Below, piece by piece: positions 35,132 to 44,140 of a stretch of DNA of 64,000 nucleotides. Source of the stretch: CAZGCA01 sp964524145. Lineage in GTDB: Bacteria; Hydrogenedentota; CAZGCA01. Below the pieces are notes generated by a model, which saw nothing but the letters and a program-made list of their open reading frames with translations, had not been told where the DNA came from and made no database searches. Every line of letters starts with the position of its first letter. The first letter of the stretch is position 1. Where the stretch lies: NCBI GenBank assembly GCA_964524145.1, contig CAZGCA010000014.1, forward strand, positions 1 to 64,000, given 5' to 3'. The translations under genes and the position numbers were made by a program.

Positions 35132-36790
35132 GTGTCGGAGCTTGGCGAAAACGTTTTCGGTCTCGACGGAGAGGCCGGGATGACTGCGACCGGAAGGTCC
35201 GAGACGAGCTCCCGGAGCCCCGGGATTCTCAAAGCGACTTTCACTGTCGTCGCGTTGACCATTGTCGGCAGGACACTCGGCCTCATTAAGGGCCCGGTTC
35301 TTGCCTGGATATTTGGCGCAGACGCTTCCTTCGACGCCCTTGTGGTGGCGTTGTTCGTACCGACGATGTTCTTCAGTTTTGTCAGGATTCCTCTCCGGGC
35401 CTGCTTCATCCCGTTTTTCTCTGAAAAGCTGGAAAATGAAGGCGAGGAGTCTGCCTGGCAGCTCGCAAATGTATTCAACAGTGGCATGGTCCTGGTGTTT
35501 GTTGCTGCAACTGCGCTCTGTATTGTGTTTTCGCCGGCGCTTGCCTGGATCATTGCCCCCCGGTTCGGAGACGTCCAGCACGCATTGGCTGCGCGCATGA
35601 CGCGGATAACTTCGCTCTCTGTCCTGTTTCTGGGTCTGTCGGTTCTCGCCACAAACATATGGCACTGTTACAAGCGCTTTGCCATCCCGGCATCGGTTCG
35701 GATGGTCAACCACGTGGTCGTAATAACGGCGCTGGTTCTGTTGAGTGGCCATGCGGCTCCTGAACAGCGCATGTACTGGCTGGCATGGGCTGTGGTGGCC
35801 GGTGCCCTGGCACGACCCGTTGTCCAAGCGGGGATCATACTGAAAAAGAAACGTTTCGTAAGGTTCAGAATCGACTTCAGGGATCCCGTGCTGTCACAGA
35901 TGGCCGTCGTTGCATTCCCGCTCATCATTGGGAGCGCGGGAGCGAAGCTCGATTCGCTGGTGGACAAGATGTTCGCCTCGACGTTGTTCGAAGGGGTCAT
36001 CTCGGTATTGTTCTATGCCGAGGCGGTCGCCTCCGTTCCCAGAGAGATCTTTCTCTTTGCTATTCCTGTTGTGTTGTTCCCCTTCTTCAGTTCTTCGGCA
36101 GGCAGAGGTGACCACGAGGAGATAGGGAAGAAGCTGTCAACGGCATTAAGGTTCACTTTCTTCTTCATGTTTCCAATGGCCGTGGGGCTGTTCTTGCTGC
36201 GAGTGCCACTCGTGACGGCAATGTACCAGCGCGGGGAGTTTGATGCGGCAAGCACAAGCCTTACTGCCGCGGTCCTGCCATTCTACGCGATAGGCATATC
36301 GTTTATGGCAGCGGGACAGCTTATCCCTGCCGTGTTTTACAGTATGAAGAACACCCGAACCCCTGTTGCCATAGGTCTTTTTCGCGTCGTGCTCAAGATA
36401 GGGCTCTGTCTTCTACTCATAGGGCCGATGTCGTATAAGGGGTTGGTACTTGCGACTTCGATATCGCACATAGTGAAGCTCGTATTGCTCGTGTCGTTTG
36501 TGCCCAACATTGTGTGGGGTGACATGCGAGCACCGATGTTGAAATCTGCAGCCCGAAGCCTGTTGGCTTCGGCGATAATGGCTCCCGCAGTCTATGGGAC
36601 GCAGTTGTTGATCAGGCCGTTCTGTCCTGCCGCCACGTTCTCAGGCGCTGTAGCGGAGTTCGCTGTCTGTGTTGCGATCGGAGCGGCCGCGTACTTTGTT
36701 ATTCAGACCCTCTTTCGAAGTGAAGAAGTGACATTCCTCTTCAGGACGGCTACCCGAGCCGTCGCCGGCAAGGTGCGTAGGAAGTCATGA
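35132..36790 (+). CDS. MurJ/MviN-like lipid II flippase family protein
   Basis: A 552-residue polytopic MOP-superfamily protein with about fourteen helices. ACFIPFFSEKLENEGEESAWQLANVF, KLDSLVDKMFAS and PREIFLFAIPVVLFPFFSSSAGRGDHEEIGKKLSTAL are characteristic MurJ segments. Such a protein inside an EPS operon is unlikely to be the essential peptidoglycan flippase and more probably moves a lipid-linked glycan. The start is GTG 35132 after GAGGAGG. Its stop overlaps the next glycosyltransferase start as ATGA. Confidence 0.87.
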   Translation: MSELGENVFGLDGEAGMTATGRSETSSRSPGILKATFTVVALTIVGRTLGLIKGPVLAWIFGADASFDALVVALFVPTMFFSFVRIPLRACFIPFFSEKLENEGEESAWQLANVFNSGMVLVFVAATALCIVFSPALAWIIAPRFGDVQHALAARMTRITSLSVLFLGLSVLATNIWHCYKRFAIPASVRMVNHVVVITALVLLSGHAAPEQRMYWLAWAVVAGALARPVVQAGIILKKKRFVRFRIDFRDPVLSQMAVVAFPLIIGSAGAKLDSLVDKMFASTLFEGVISVLFYAEAVASVPREIFLFAIPVVLFPFFSSSAGRGDHEEIGKKLSTALRFTFFFMFPMAVGLFLLRVPLVTAMYQRGEFDAASTSLTAAVLPFYAIGISFMAAGQLIPAVFYSMKNTRTPVAIGLFRVVLKIGLCLLLIGPMSYKGLVLATSISHIVKLVLLVSFVPNIVWGDMRAPMLKSAARSLLASAIMAPAVYGTQLLIRPFCPAATFSGAVAEFAVCVAIGAAAYFVIQTLFRSEEVTFLFRTATRAVAGKVRRKS

Positions 36791-37932
36791 AAACGTCAGG
36801 AATCAAGATCATGTACTTCTGTGGTGACCTTCATCACGGTGGTACGCAGCGATACCTCGCGGAGCTGATCCCCGTTTTGCACCACGAGCGGTTCGAGCCG
36901 GTTATTGTCTGCAGTGTTCGGAGTGGGATGCACGCGAGCTTGTATGAAAGCATCGGCGTTCGAGTCGAGCACGTCCGGGTGTTCTGGCGCAAGGGCATCC
37001 CAAGCCTCATTGGCTGTGTCAAGGCGGTTTGTTTGTTGCGCAGGGAGAAGCCGGAACTGGTGCATTGCCTGCTGTGGCTGGACACCATTCTGGTCCCTGT
37101 GTTGGCCAGGTTGGGGGGCGTCCACAGCATAGTATCGAGTATGCGCAACATGGGTTTCTGGCTCGACAACTGGCTGAAACGCGCGTGCTTCCGTTTCGTG
37201 AACAGACGCGTCATAAATGTCATGCTCACCAATTCCGAGAGCGCCAAAGTGTGGCTTGTCAGCAACAGTCTGTGTCCAGAGGATAAGATAGCGGTGATCA
37301 AAAACGGGATATCCCTGGAGGTCCTTCGTGGCGCGCAGAGCCCCGATTCGCTTAAGGCGGAGCTGGGCGTCGATGAGGGACCCGTTGTTGGCACTGTTGC
37401 CAAGCTTAGACCGGTGAAAGGCGTACGGTACTTTATCGAAGCGGCTGCCATGATACACGCGCGGCATCCATCGGTGAAGTTCCTCGTTGTGGGTGACGGG
37501 TCCGAGCGGGAGAGACTTCGTTCGCTCGTCTCACGGCTGGGACTGAACGGGCATATCATACTTGCGGGCGCGAGGGATGATGCTCGTGACCTGCTCGGCC
37601 TTCTCGACGTGTTTGTACTGCCGTCGCTGACCGAAGGCATGCCCTGGGCCGTGCTTGAGGCCATGGCTGTCGGCCTACCGGTCGTGGCAACGCGGGTTGG
37701 TGGAGTTCCGGAACTGGTTGATGATGGCCGGACGGGCTACCTCGTGGAGCCGCGGGATGCAAAATTAATTTCCGAAAGTGTGTGTAAACTCATCGATGAT
37801 CCGGATGCCATGCGGCAATTGGGTTCCGCGGGACGCAAACGTGCCGAGACCGATTTTGCGCTGGACAAGATGAGACGCGATACAGAGGGACTCTACCTGA
37901 AACTCATAGAGAACCGAGGCAGCGCGCAATGA
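36787..37932 (+). CDS. GT4 family glycosyltransferase
   Basis: A 381-residue GT-B enzyme. The N-terminal glycine motif is HHGGTQRYLAEL, SMRNMGFWLDNWLKRACFRF follows, and the donor site is EGMPWAVLEAMAVGLPVVATRVGGVPE, a good E-x7-E motif. Typical GT4 length. It forms a chain with the next two glycosyltransferases, each overlapping its neighbour, so they probably add successive residues of one repeat unit. The product is cytoplasmic or membrane-associated. Confidence 0.9.
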   Translation: MKTSGIKIMYFCGDLHHGGTQRYLAELIPVLHHERFEPVIVCSVRSGMHASLYESIGVRVEHVRVFWRKGIPSLIGCVKAVCLLRREKPELVHCLLWLDTILVPVLARLGGVHSIVSSMRNMGFWLDNWLKRACFRFVNRRVINVMLTNSESAKVWLVSNSLCPEDKIAVIKNGISLEVLRGAQSPDSLKAELGVDEGPVVGTVAKLRPVKGVRYFIEAAAMIHARHPSVKFLVVGDGSERERLRSLVSRLGLNGHIILAGARDDARDLLGLLDVFVLPSLTEGMPWAVLEAMAVGLPVVATRVGGVPELVDDGRTGYLVEPRDAKLISESVCKLIDDPDAMRQLGSAGRKRAETDFALDKMRRDTEGLYLKLIENRGSAQ

Positions 37933-38228
37933 GACAAACGGAAATCGAAAGAGACGCACGCTCGGTTGAAGAAAGCGAGAAGGCGTTTCACGATGCGAAA
38001 TCCAGACGCCATTCTTCGAGTCTTGCCAGGCTCATCTACAAAGGCGGATTCTCCAGTCATGTCTGCGATCCCGTTCTCCGACCGCTGCTCTACTTGCCGT
38101 TGCGCAACCGCGTAGTCCACAAGCTGGATCGTGTCGATCAGGAACTCTTTCCTTTCTGGCCATGGTTCTCACGCTACTTATCGATCGTCGTGATTCGTGT
38201 CAAGAAGGGAGCCGCAGAAAGTGGCTGA
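37929..38228 (+). CDS. Small protein, possible internally deleted methyltransferase
   Basis: A 99-residue protein whose ATG overlaps the stop of the glycosyltransferase before it (ATGA) and whose end overlaps the next gene by eight bases, so it is embedded in the translated chain. The N-terminal half is charged and helical (ERDARSVEESEKAFHDAKSRR). The C-terminal half, KLDRVDQELFPFWPWFSRYLSIVVIRVKK, resembles the last strand of class I methyltransferases found in glycan loci. The SAM-binding core expected between the two is absent. It could be a remnant kept in frame, or a small protein of its own; the assignment is tentative. Confidence 0.55.
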   Translation: MRQTEIERDARSVEESEKAFHDAKSRRHSSSLARLIYKGGFSSHVCDPVLRPLLYLPLRNRVVHKLDRVDQELFPFWPWFSRYLSIVVIRVKKGAAESG

Positions 38229-39366
38229 CCGCAGGCTCAGAGTGCTCTACGTGGTGGGCTCGTTCAGGGCCGGCGGCGCTCAGAGACACTGTCTTGCGTT
38301 GTGGCAACGTCTTGACAGGGACCGTTTTGACCCGCGCATATGTTGTGAAGAGAGGAACGGCTTATTGCTTGAGGACGTCATGTCGGTGGGCATGCCTGTA
38401 ATAGAGTTGGGGGTCCGAAAACTCGCCAGTGCCAAGGCGTTGTCGGCGATGCACCGGCTGTCGGAGTATATCAAGAACGAGAGGATAGATATAGTGCACT
38501 CATACCTCTTCGAGACAAATATCCTGGCTGTGGCGGCAGCGAGGATGGCGAGGAGAGGCAGAGTTATCATCAGCGTACGAGCCATCAACAATTGGATGGG
38601 GTGGCGTCACCGAACTGCAAACAGGCTCGTGAACCGGTTCGCAGACTCCATTACCGTTGTCTCTCACGCAGTGGAGTCGTCCGTTATCGAAAAGGAAGGC
38701 GCCGACCCGGAGAAGGTGAGGGTGATACCCAACGGTGTCGAGGTGTCTGAGAACGGACCCCCTCGCCATGTGGCTCGTGACTCTGCGCGGTCTCGGCTGG
38801 ATCTTCACCGATCTGGTCCTGTGGTTGGTTGCGTGGCGAATTTCAACAGGTACAAGGACCACTCGACCCTTGTGCAGGCTGCTCAAACGGTCGTCGCAGA
38901 CCTGCCTGAAAGCACGTTTGTCCTTGTGGGAGACGGTCCGCTTCGGGCGACTATCGAAGAGCAGGTTCACACTGTCGGCCTCGACGCCAATTTCGTATTT
39001 ACGGGCGCGATCCTTGATGCTTCACGGGCGATGCCCGCTTTTGATCTGTTCGTGCTACCCTCACTCGAGGAAGGCATGCCGAACGTTGTTCTTGAGGCGA
39101 TGGCCGCGGGGGTGCCTGTGGTGGCGACGGATGTTGGAGGCACTCCCGAGGTTGTGGTTGACGGGAAAACGGGGCTGCTCGTGCCACCGCGTTGTCCCGC
39201 GAGCCTTGCTGCGGCTGTGACCGAGCTCATCCGAGACACGGAACGAGCAGAGCAGATGGGTGTCGAGGGGCGCATGCGAATAGCGAGCGAGTTTAGCCTC
39301 GAGAGGATGGTTGACGCTGTTCAGGATCTTTACGTTAGTCTAGGGAGAAGAAATGATAGCACCTGA
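38221..39366 (+). CDS. GT4 family glycosyltransferase
   Basis: A 381-residue GT-B enzyme. RVLYVVGSFRAGGAQRHCLALWQRL opens the N-terminal domain, with IVHSYLFETNILAVAAARM and VSVRAINNWMGWRHR next. The donor site EEGMPNVVLEAMAAGVPVVATDVGGTPE shows the E-x7-E motif. I chose GTG 38221, which follows AAGGGAG at suitable spacing and overlaps the preceding stop; an upstream GTG at 38197 lacks such a site. Its stop lies 14 bases inside the next gene. Confidence 0.9.
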   Translation: MADRRLRVLYVVGSFRAGGAQRHCLALWQRLDRDRFDPRICCEERNGLLLEDVMSVGMPVIELGVRKLASAKALSAMHRLSEYIKNERIDIVHSYLFETNILAVAAARMARRGRVIISVRAINNWMGWRHRTANRLVNRFADSITVVSHAVESSVIEKEGADPEKVRVIPNGVEVSENGPPRHVARDSARSRLDLHRSGPVVGCVANFNRYKDHSTLVQAAQTVVADLPESTFVLVGDGPLRATIEEQVHTVGLDANFVFTGAILDASRAMPAFDLFVLPSLEEGMPNVVLEAMAAGVPVVATDVGGTPEVVVDGKTGLLVPPRCPASLAAAVTELIRDTERAEQMGVEGRMRIASEFSLERMVDAVQDLYVSLGRRNDST

Positions 39367-41719
39367 CCGGAAAACACGGGTTCTTCACATCATACGCAGC
39401 CTGGAGTTGGGTGGCGCCGAGCGGTTGGTGGTCAACTATGCCCGTTTCCTCGATCGCGATAGATTCGAGACCCATATCTGTTGCCTCAGCACAGGGGGCG
39501 CATTGGAGCCTGAAGCCCGGCGCGTTGCCGCAGGCGTATATGTGCTGAACAAAGGCCGACTGGGCCTGTTGGCGCTTATCCGACTGATTCGCATCCTGCG
39601 ACGCGAGAGGATTGACGTCGTCCACACACACAACTTCCCGGTTCACTTGTGGGGTGGGATAGCAGGATTCATTTGCCGGACACCGTGTGTTGTGGGAACG
39701 GAACATAACGTCGTGCATAGCACGCGCTATGCGTTCATGAGGCGATCCCTCTGGCGTCTTCTCAACAGGGTTGTTGCTGTCTCCGACGCCGTACTAATCT
39801 CCCATATGAAGCAATGGAAGATCCCGAGACACAGGATCGTTGTGATCAGAAACGGTGTAGCGTTGCCCGCTGAGCGCGGGACGGCACCGGCCGATTCAAA
39901 ACACGCGCGTCCCCTGCAAGTGCCTGAGGACGTGAAGATTGTTCTCAATGTCGGGAATCTCACTAGACAAAAGGCGCAATACATATTTGTTGAGGCCGCA
40001 GCTCAGGTGTTGGAGCACTTCCCGAATGCATTGTTCTTAATCATAGGGGAAGGAGAAGAGCGGTCTAGACTTGCACAACTGATCGAAGAGAAATCCGTGG
40101 GTGAGAAGGTCAAGCTCCTCGGTTCCAGGACCGACGTTACCTCCATACTCGGGAGAAGTTCACTTCTCGTACTCAGCTCGCTTTGGGAGGGGTTGCCGCT
40201 GACGATTCTCGAGGCGATGGCAGCCGGAAGACCCGTTGTTGTCACTGATGTTGGGGGGAACAAAGAAGCCGTTCGCAACGGGGAAACCGGCTATATTGTG
40301 CCAAACCTTCGCCCAGATCTATTGGCCGATCACATACTGAAGGTGCTGAACGACGATGCGCTCGCGGAGAGAATGGGCACTAAAGGGAAGCTGCTCTACG
40401 AGTCAAAATTCCGTGCCGAAAGACAGGTGAAGGAGACCGAGGATCTCTATGGAATGCTGCTTCGCGCCCGTCGCAAAGAGGTCGTGGCGGAGGGACCCGC
40501 TCTGGAAACCGACAGGCGGCGCGCGATCAGGGCTCAGAGAACTGCGGTAGCTCGACGCTCTCAACGTCTGAAGGTGGTTTACGTCATGGGAACGGGCATT
40601 ATGGTCTCTGGAGGAGGAGCCGAGCGTCAATTGATCGAGTTGCTCAAGGGAATTGACAAAAACCGATACACGCCTGTTGTATGCACGATGTTTCCGCCAT
40701 ACATGGCACGTCTTGAGAGGGGCTCCAATTGGCACGCGATCCGAAGCCTTGGTGTCCGGATATACGAACTTCCGAAGCGAACCAAGCCCGGACCGATAAC
40801 CCTTTACAGGCTGTATGGAATCATGCGTCGCGAACGACCAGACATAGTACACGCATACTCCTTTTTGGCCAACTGGCGGGCAACCATAGCCGCGGTTTGT
40901 GCTCGTGTCCCGGTTGTGATTTGCTCGGATCGCAACGTTAACAACTGGATGAAATGGCATCATTGCCTGTTTGAGAGACTCTTGACCAGGTTCAGGAAAG
41001 CAAATGTCGTAAACGCGGTCGCACTAAAGAAGTTCCTTGCCGAGAGAGAGGGGATCCCGGTGGAAACAATCCGCGTGATATACAACGGCGTGGACCTGAG
41101 AAGGTTTGAGACGGCAGCAGATGTCGGGGAGGTCAAACGCGAGCTGGGTATTCCGCCGCAGGCGCCGGTCGTAGGATTGGTGGCCGTGCTCAGTGACAAG
41201 AAGGACATCCCGACGTTTCTGCGCGCCGCAGTCCGGGTGAAAGAAGTCATTCCTGACACCACTTTCCTGATAGTCGGCGACGGGCCGGCGCGATTTGAAC
41301 TCGAAGACTTGGCGCTCGAGTTAGGATTAGGCGACAGCGCACGGTTCATAGGGCATTCGAATGCGGTGCCAAGATTCATATCCGCCATGAACATCTCGGT
41401 TCTCTCGTCGTTGCGCGAGGGCTGTTCGAACGCGATCCTCGAGTCGATGGCCATGGGTAAACCCGTTGTCGCAACGGACGTTGGAGGCAACCGAGAACTC
41501 GTTGACAACGGTGATACAGGCTTTCTGGTTTCCACCAGTGATGACGAAGCACTTGCGGAGAAGATTGTTTATTTGCTGAACAATCCCGGCATTGCTAACG
41601 AGATGGGTCAGGCCGGCAGAGAGAAAACTCGAAGGCTGTTCTCAGTGAGCCGCATGGTGCAGGAGACGGTGTTTTTGTACGAGAGCTTTGCACCTTGTTT
41701 GGACGGAAACGAACGGTGA
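39353..41719 (+). CDS. Tandem fusion of two GT4 glycosyltransferases
   Basis: A 788-residue protein holding two complete GT-B enzymes. The first (about 9-375) has RVLHIIRSLELGGAERLVVNYARFL and the donor site WEGLPLTILEAMAAGRPVVVTDVGGNKE. A basic linker (about 376-403) follows. The second (about 404-780) has KVVYVMGTGIMVSGGGAERQLIELL and REGCSNAILESMAMGKPVVATDVGGNRE. Both E-x7-E motifs look intact, so both halves may be active and could add two successive sugars. There is no stop or frameshift between them. The start overlaps the preceding gene by 14 bases and the end overlaps the CapA gene start as GTGA. Confidence 0.9.
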   Translation: MIAPDRKTRVLHIIRSLELGGAERLVVNYARFLDRDRFETHICCLSTGGALEPEARRVAAGVYVLNKGRLGLLALIRLIRILRRERIDVVHTHNFPVHLWGGIAGFICRTPCVVGTEHNVVHSTRYAFMRRSLWRLLNRVVAVSDAVLISHMKQWKIPRHRIVVIRNGVALPAERGTAPADSKHARPLQVPEDVKIVLNVGNLTRQKAQYIFVEAAAQVLEHFPNALFLIIGEGEERSRLAQLIEEKSVGEKVKLLGSRTDVTSILGRSSLLVLSSLWEGLPLTILEAMAAGRPVVVTDVGGNKEAVRNGETGYIVPNLRPDLLADHILKVLNDDALAERMGTKGKLLYESKFRAERQVKETEDLYGMLLRARRKEVVAEGPALETDRRRAIRAQRTAVARRSQRLKVVYVMGTGIMVSGGGAERQLIELLKGIDKNRYTPVVCTMFPPYMARLERGSNWHAIRSLGVRIYELPKRTKPGPITLYRLYGIMRRERPDIVHAYSFLANWRATIAAVCARVPVVICSDRNVNNWMKWHHCLFERLLTRFRKANVVNAVALKKFLAEREGIPVETIRVIYNGVDLRRFETAADVGEVKRELGIPPQAPVVGLVAVLSDKKDIPTFLRAAVRVKEVIPDTTFLIVGDGPARFELEDLALELGLGDSARFIGHSNAVPRFISAMNISVLSSLREGCSNAILESMAMGKPVVATDVGGNRELVDNGDTGFLVSTSDDEALAEKIVYLLNNPGIANEMGQAGREKTRRLFSVSRMVQETVFLYESFAPCLDGNER

Positions 41720-42939
41720 GTAAGGATAGAAGTAATCGGCATGATCTCCGGCCGGTTCGTTACCGTCCCGCGAGGGAACCGAACAAAGGCCACGGAGATC
41801 GCCGGAACAGAATGCTGCTGGGGTTTGTCGGAGATATAGGGCTTATTGGCGGTGTACAACGCCGAATCATCGAGTACGGTGTCGAATGGCCGTTTGCCGA
41901 AGTGCAACATGTACTGGATACGTGTCACATTCTATTTGGAAACCTTGAGATGCCGTTTTGTCCCCCAGGAGTCGAGAAGGCCTTCGCTGAAGGATGCGAG
42001 AGTTTTCGCGTGCCTCCTGAGTGCGGTCCTGCGCTCAAGCGTGCCGGATTCAACATACTCTCAGTCGCGAACAACCATATAATGGACTTCGGCAGTCCCG
42101 GACTCGAGTGTACCCTGGAGGTCTTGAGGGAGCACGGCATCTCTGCTGTCGGTGCAGGGACGAATCTCGCCCAGGCGAGACAGCCAGTAGTACTGCAACA
42201 TGGCGACTTGAACGTGGGCTTTCTTGCCTACGCGATGGAGGGCCCCCACGAGGCAGGTTCTGCAGACGCCGGCGCTGCACCCCTAAAGACTGAGTTCGTG
42301 AGCGAAGATGTTGGAAGGCTGCGCGAACAAGCCGATATCGTAGTCGTGTCAATTCATTTCGGCATGATTTACAGTGGCCACCCTCTGGAAAAAGACATGC
42401 AGTTGGCGTGTTCGGCAATTGATAGCGGTGCCGACATTGTTGTTGGCCATCATGCCCACGTACTTCAGGGAGTTGAGACGTACAAGAATGGCATCATAGC
42501 ATACGGGCTCGGCGAATTCATTTTCGATCCCACCGTCGGAAACGTCTATGCGAACATTGCACGGGAAGAGCGTAGGCAATCGGTAATCCTGAGGATCTCA
42601 GCAGGCCACGGGGCTGTAGGCATTTATGACACCGTTCCCCTTCGCTCGAATAAGAACCTACAGCCGGTCCTCGTTCGAGGTTCACAAGGGGACACGATTC
42701 TCACGAGACTGCGCCAGCTTTCGGGGGATCTGCCACTGATACATGAGGGCAAGAAGCAATTCCTGCGATCGATGGGCGTTTCCTTTGTGCCCTATTACGC
42801 ACAGGTATACTGGCTGCACCTCAAGAGAATGCACCTGAGGTTTCTCTTGTCACGAATACTCAGGCTGAGAGCACGTCATCTTTGGCTTTTCACAGGCTTC
42901 ATGCTGGCCAAGATACGTGCCTTCAGAAGGACGAGGTAG
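41716..42939 (+). CDS. capA: CapA family protein (poly-gamma-glutamate capsule type)
   Basis: A 407-residue member of the CapA metallophosphoesterase-like family: MLLGFVGDIGLIGG, ILFGNLEMPF, ILSVANNHIMDFG, VSIHFGMIYSGHP and IVVGHHAHVLQGVETYKNGIIAYGLGEFIFD are the expected metal-site motifs. In Bacillus CapA takes part in capsule polymer export; in Gram-negative EPS loci its role is unclear. A C-terminal amphipathic basic region (about 350-407) may bind the membrane. GTG 41716 overlaps the fusion gene stop. The gene symbol reflects family, not proven function. Confidence 0.87.
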   Translation: MSKDRSNRHDLRPVRYRPAREPNKGHGDRRNRMLLGFVGDIGLIGGVQRRIIEYGVEWPFAEVQHVLDTCHILFGNLEMPFCPPGVEKAFAEGCESFRVPPECGPALKRAGFNILSVANNHIMDFGSPGLECTLEVLREHGISAVGAGTNLAQARQPVVLQHGDLNVGFLAYAMEGPHEAGSADAGAAPLKTEFVSEDVGRLREQADIVVVSIHFGMIYSGHPLEKDMQLACSAIDSGADIVVGHHAHVLQGVETYKNGIIAYGLGEFIFDPTVGNVYANIAREERRQSVILRISAGHGAVGIYDTVPLRSNKNLQPVLVRGSQGDTILTRLRQLSGDLPLIHEGKKQFLRSMGVSFVPYYAQVYWLHLKRMHLRFLLSRILRLRARHLWLFTGFMLAKIRAFRRTR

Positions 42940-43009
42940 CGGGTGATCACAATGGTGTTTCGTTCGAGATGACTTCACCACATCAACAAATAAGGGTTAG
43001 AATTGATAT

Positions 43010-44140
43010 ATGAGAATTGTCTTCCTGGCCGACCGATATAGCGTAAACACTTCGAGCTGGACGGGCCTCCTTGCAAAGATGGGACACGAGGTTGAGGTTC
43101 TGTCTGCACGTGATACTATCGAGGGCTCAGATGACGGAACTTGGACCTCATGGGGAGTCCTTCGCAAAGTCAGGCGCTACTGGGAATTCGTGTCACGTGC
43201 GCGGACAGCTGTTTCGCGGGCTAAACCGGACATACTCGTGGGATATCGTGTCACCAGTTACGGAATTGCTGCAGCCCTTTGTGGCTGCCGCCCGTTGGTG
43301 GTGGCGGCACAGGGGCAGAACATCGTTTCACTTGAGCATTCGGTTCTCTTTCGCCCCGTGCTGGCTCTGGCCGCTCGGTACACGCTCCGGAGAGCGGACA
43401 TGATTCATTCTTGGGCACCGCATATGACCCGAAGGCTGGTTCAATTAGGAGCGCCAAGAGAGAGGATCCTAACCTGCCCGCGTGGGATAGACACTCAGTC
43501 CTTCAACCGGAAAGAGAAAGAGGCGAGCAATGCGCAGGTTACAATAGTCAGCTCGCGTTCCCTGCGTCCTTACTACCGGACGGACTGCATATTGCAGGCC
43601 TTTGGCATGGCGATCAAGTCCTGCGGCAAATTGAACCGATACCTTGTTCTTGGGGACGGGCCGTGCCGCGAGAAGCTGTCAGCGCTGTCCGACACGTTGG
43701 GGGTAGCAGACCGAGTTGACTTCTTGGGGGCAGTTCCCTATGCCCAGTTGGCCGACCATCTGGCCGCAGCGGACGTTTATGTCTCCGCTGTGCCAACAGA
43801 CGGTGTTTCCGCTTCGCTCTTGGAGGCGATGTCCTGCGGTCTGTTTCCGGTAGTGGTTGACAACGTGGCAAACCGCGTGTGGGTCAGGGACGGTGTGAAC
43901 GGCCTTTTGTTCTCAGAAGGGGATTGCGAAGCGCTGGCCAAATGTATTGTGCGCGCTACCGAGGACAGTGAGTTGCGGTCCTCGGCTATGGACTACAACA
44001 CGAGACTCGTTGCCGAGAAATGCGATCTTCACAAGAACATGCAGCTGTTCAGCAAGTTGTACGGTAGACTGGTTGGGGGCGAGCGGCCAGACTTTGCCGA
44101 ACTCTCTCCCCTGCGTTCTCAATCGGAGGATGGTTATTGA
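43010..44140 (+). CDS. GT4 family glycosyltransferase
   Basis: A 376-residue GT-B enzyme. RIVFLADRYSVNTSSWTGLLAKMGHEVEVLS opens it, AQGQNIVSLEHS lies in the middle of the N-terminal domain, and the donor site is SASLLEAMSCGLFPVVVDNVANR. It begins after a 70-base gap following CapA, the first break in the chain since 34676, with no clear promoter. Its stop overlaps the start of the PaaK-like gene as TGATG. Confidence 0.88.
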   Translation: MRIVFLADRYSVNTSSWTGLLAKMGHEVEVLSARDTIEGSDDGTWTSWGVLRKVRRYWEFVSRARTAVSRAKPDILVGYRVTSYGIAAALCGCRPLVVAAQGQNIVSLEHSVLFRPVLALAARYTLRRADMIHSWAPHMTRRLVQLGAPRERILTCPRGIDTQSFNRKEKEASNAQVTIVSSRSLRPYYRTDCILQAFGMAIKSCGKLNRYLVLGDGPCREKLSALSDTLGVADRVDFLGAVPYAQLADHLAAADVYVSAVPTDGVSASLLEAMSCGLFPVVVDNVANRVWVRDGVNGLLFSEGDCEALAKCIVRATEDSELRSSAMDYNTRLVAEKCDLHKNMQLFSKLYGRLVGGERPDFAELSPLRSQSEDGY

